DNA of 6,742 bases from Synergistaceae bacterium (GTDB lineage: Bacteria > Synergistota > Synergistia > Synergistales > Aminobacteriaceae): NCBI GenBank assembly GCA_009784305.1, contig WRBZ01000047.1, positions 1 through 6,742 on the forward strand. Direction: 5' to 3'. Under the pieces are notes generated by a model. The model saw only the letters and a list, made by a program, of their open reading frames with translations, was not told where the DNA came from and did not search any database. Of the stretch, positions 5,243 to 6,742 are shown one piece after another; the stretch's first letter is position 1, and each line of letters starts with the position of its first letter. The translations under genes and the position numbers were made by a program.

Positions 5243-6742
5243 CATAGCTCCTTTTTCTGCGGGACGGCAAAGACCTGAATGTAAAATTTATCGTACCAGC
5301 GTGCAAAATCTCGCAGTTTGTTGTTTGCGAAGTCTTTGTCCTCTAGGAGAGCTATTATGTCTTGTACATACAAACTAACCCCGGTTTTGACCCTGTATTC
5401 AGCAAGAATCTCTTCAAGTTCAACCTCAAAAACGTACCACTCATTAATGCAAATTCCGCCACTGGAAGTCAAGGTGAGAGCTGCCCCAAGGCAAGCTGCA
5501 TTTGAGAGTTGAGTATAATAAGACAGAGCCAATGCCTTGTCTGCGATCTCGTTTCTTCCATCATTTTTCTTATATGCATCCACCAGTTCATAGATAGCAT
5601 GACCCACCTCAGCGCATGCCGCCATTCCTGGGATACCTTTGACAAATGCATTTATGGCTTTTTCAATCCCTTTTTCCATAAACCAGGTTGCTACCACACT
5701 GATCTGCCCCATCTTCAGGGACCACAACTCATCTTCCAGATGCTCTGCGGAAAAAAAGTTCAATTTCGGGCGGTATTGATACATATCGATCGATCCAGCA
5801 GAAGATAAGTTGATACTCAAGTTATAATCCCAGGGCCATTTATCATACTCGTCACCAGGCTCAATATGAGTAAGCCTTACCGTGAGCTTCTGCTTCCCAG
5901 CAAACTGTGTATTCCCCATCATTGGACCTAGTTGGGGCACGGAACTCCAAGGAGGAATCGCACTCATCGATGCGGCGTAACCTATAATCGCTGTTAGAAG
6001 CTGATTGATGAATACTGCCCTATTTATTTCGTCATCCACACTTTCGGGAGGAGCCTCAGCAAAGATACCCTTTCTTAGCATTAGCCCTGCCATTGTTAAA
6101 AAGACTGGACTCAAGTTGTGACGGAATGATTCCGCGTCAGGTATAGAAAGGACGCCAGACGGCAATATCTCTTTTTCGAGTAAATATGATAACTCTATAA
6201 ACTTTTCAACTTCACCCATGTCCCCGTTGAGATTCCCCCGTTGTATAAGCCCGTCGAATACGCCTATGAGGACCATCATTTGGATTTCATTTATCTGCTC
6301 GACGTCCATTTCCATGACGTCAGTTATAAATTGTACCCAACTGCCGTCCGCAAGATAAGATTTTGTAAGGAAGTCCACAGCCTGCTCCACGGTTATACTC
6401 TCGGTTGATAAACATGGTACAGGATCATATATCATCTTGTTCTCAAACCAGTTTTCTCCGCTCAGATCGCACCATATACCTATCAGGCCGCTGTTTGCAC
6501 CGTCAGTATATGAGATCAACTGCGCATTCCTCACTACTCTGCCGTTTTGAACAAACTCGCCGGACGCAGCATTGAGACTGATCGACACATCGGGAGAAGT
6601 GTTTTGTTCCAAAGAACTCGAGGTTATCAACGCGCAAACCTCTTCTTCGCTCTTCCTTTGTTCTTTAATTGCGTTATCCATGCCATCAGCCATGTCGTCA
6701 ATCACTTGTATGACCTTATTTTTCCACGCCAAAAAATCATAA
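5242..6742 (-). CDS. Large two-part protein of unknown family (5' end probably outside window)
   Basis: The minus frame is open to the right edge. The first possible start inside the window is TTG at 6732 (496 residues), without visible ribosome binding site, and codons upstream of it (Tyr-Asp-Phe) remain open, so the true start probably lies beyond 6742. I recognise no family. Numbering from the TTG: residues 1-35 are a charged helix; 48-105 look beta-rich; 115-255 are mainly helical; 280-325 again beta-rich with a WPWDY motif (299-303). Residues 330-485 form the domain repeated alone in the 170-residue gene, with Gly/Ala-rich stretches (363-380 and 407-420) and TSSGGI (422-427). No signal peptide, clear transmembrane helix, Walker motif, HNH or other catalytic signature is visible. 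The stop overlaps the start of C. The arrangement of conserved tip domain plus membrane partner recalls a polymorphic toxin with its immunity protein, without direct evidence. Confidence 0.85.
   Translation of the reverse strand, partial: YDFLAWKNKVIQVIDDMADGMDNAIKEQRKSEEEVCALITSSSLEQNTSPDVSISLNAASGEFVQNGRVVRNAQLISYTDGANSGLIGIWCDLSGENWFENKMIYDPVPCLSTESITVEQAVDFLTKSYLADGSWVQFITDVMEMDVEQINEIQMMVLIGVFDGLIQRGNLNGDMGEVEKFIELSYLLEKEILPSGVLSIPDAESFRHNLSPVFLTMAGLMLRKGIFAEAPPESVDDEINRAVFINQLLTAIIGYAASMSAIPPWSSVPQLGPMMGNTQFAGKQKLTVRLTHIEPGDEYDKWPWDYNLSINLSSAGSIDMYQYRPKLNFFSAEHLEDELWSLKMGQISVVATWFMEKGIEKAINAFVKGIPGMAACAEVGHAIYELVDAYKKNDGRNEIADKALALSYYTQLSNAACLGAALTLTSSGGICINEWYVFEVELEEILAEYRVKTGVSLYVQDIIALLEDKDFANNKLRDFARWYDKFYIQVFAVPQKKEL

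Overview
The window looks like bacterial chromosome, most likely from a fairly GC-rich Clostridia-type Firmicute. That placement is an inference from the style of the Dxr protein, GA-rich Shine-Dalgarno sites and sigma-A-like promoters; there is no rRNA or other marker to settle it. Every convincing gene reads on the minus strand, so the layout is described from the right-hand end leftwards.

Right and centre (about 1915-6742) is an AT-richer accessory island of paralogous genes that I do not recognise. It opens with a large protein of about 500 residues (5242-6742, 5' end probably outside the window), translationally coupled to a small membrane-anchored protein (4529-5242, here 'C'). Next comes a second membrane-anchored paralogue with no partner (3707-4378, 'B'). 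After a 562-bp gap comes a short protein (2632-3144) that matches only the C-terminal third of the large protein, followed 12 bp later by a third membrane-anchored paralogue (1915-2619, 'A'). The array is therefore full-length protein + partner, orphan partner, C-terminal piece + partner. This resembles the layout of polymorphic toxin/immunity arrays, but no known toxin domain is visible and the function is open.

The gap at 3145-3706 is not empty. It holds an imperfect inverted repeat of about 155 bp that abuts the start codon of the C-terminal piece, and a GC-rich block with two tight hairpins and an open plus-strand frame (3422-3589).

Left (1-1914) is GC-rich core-type sequence. The dxr gene (573-1715), for the second step of the MEP isoprenoid pathway, has its own extended -10 promoter and a strong hairpin in its leader. 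Beyond it, behind another good promoter, a DeoD-family nucleoside phosphorylase runs off the left edge. It is unusual in lacking two of the three phosphate-binding arginines and the phosphate-loop glycine of the family. The expected dxr neighbours (uppS, cdsA, rseP) are not next to it.
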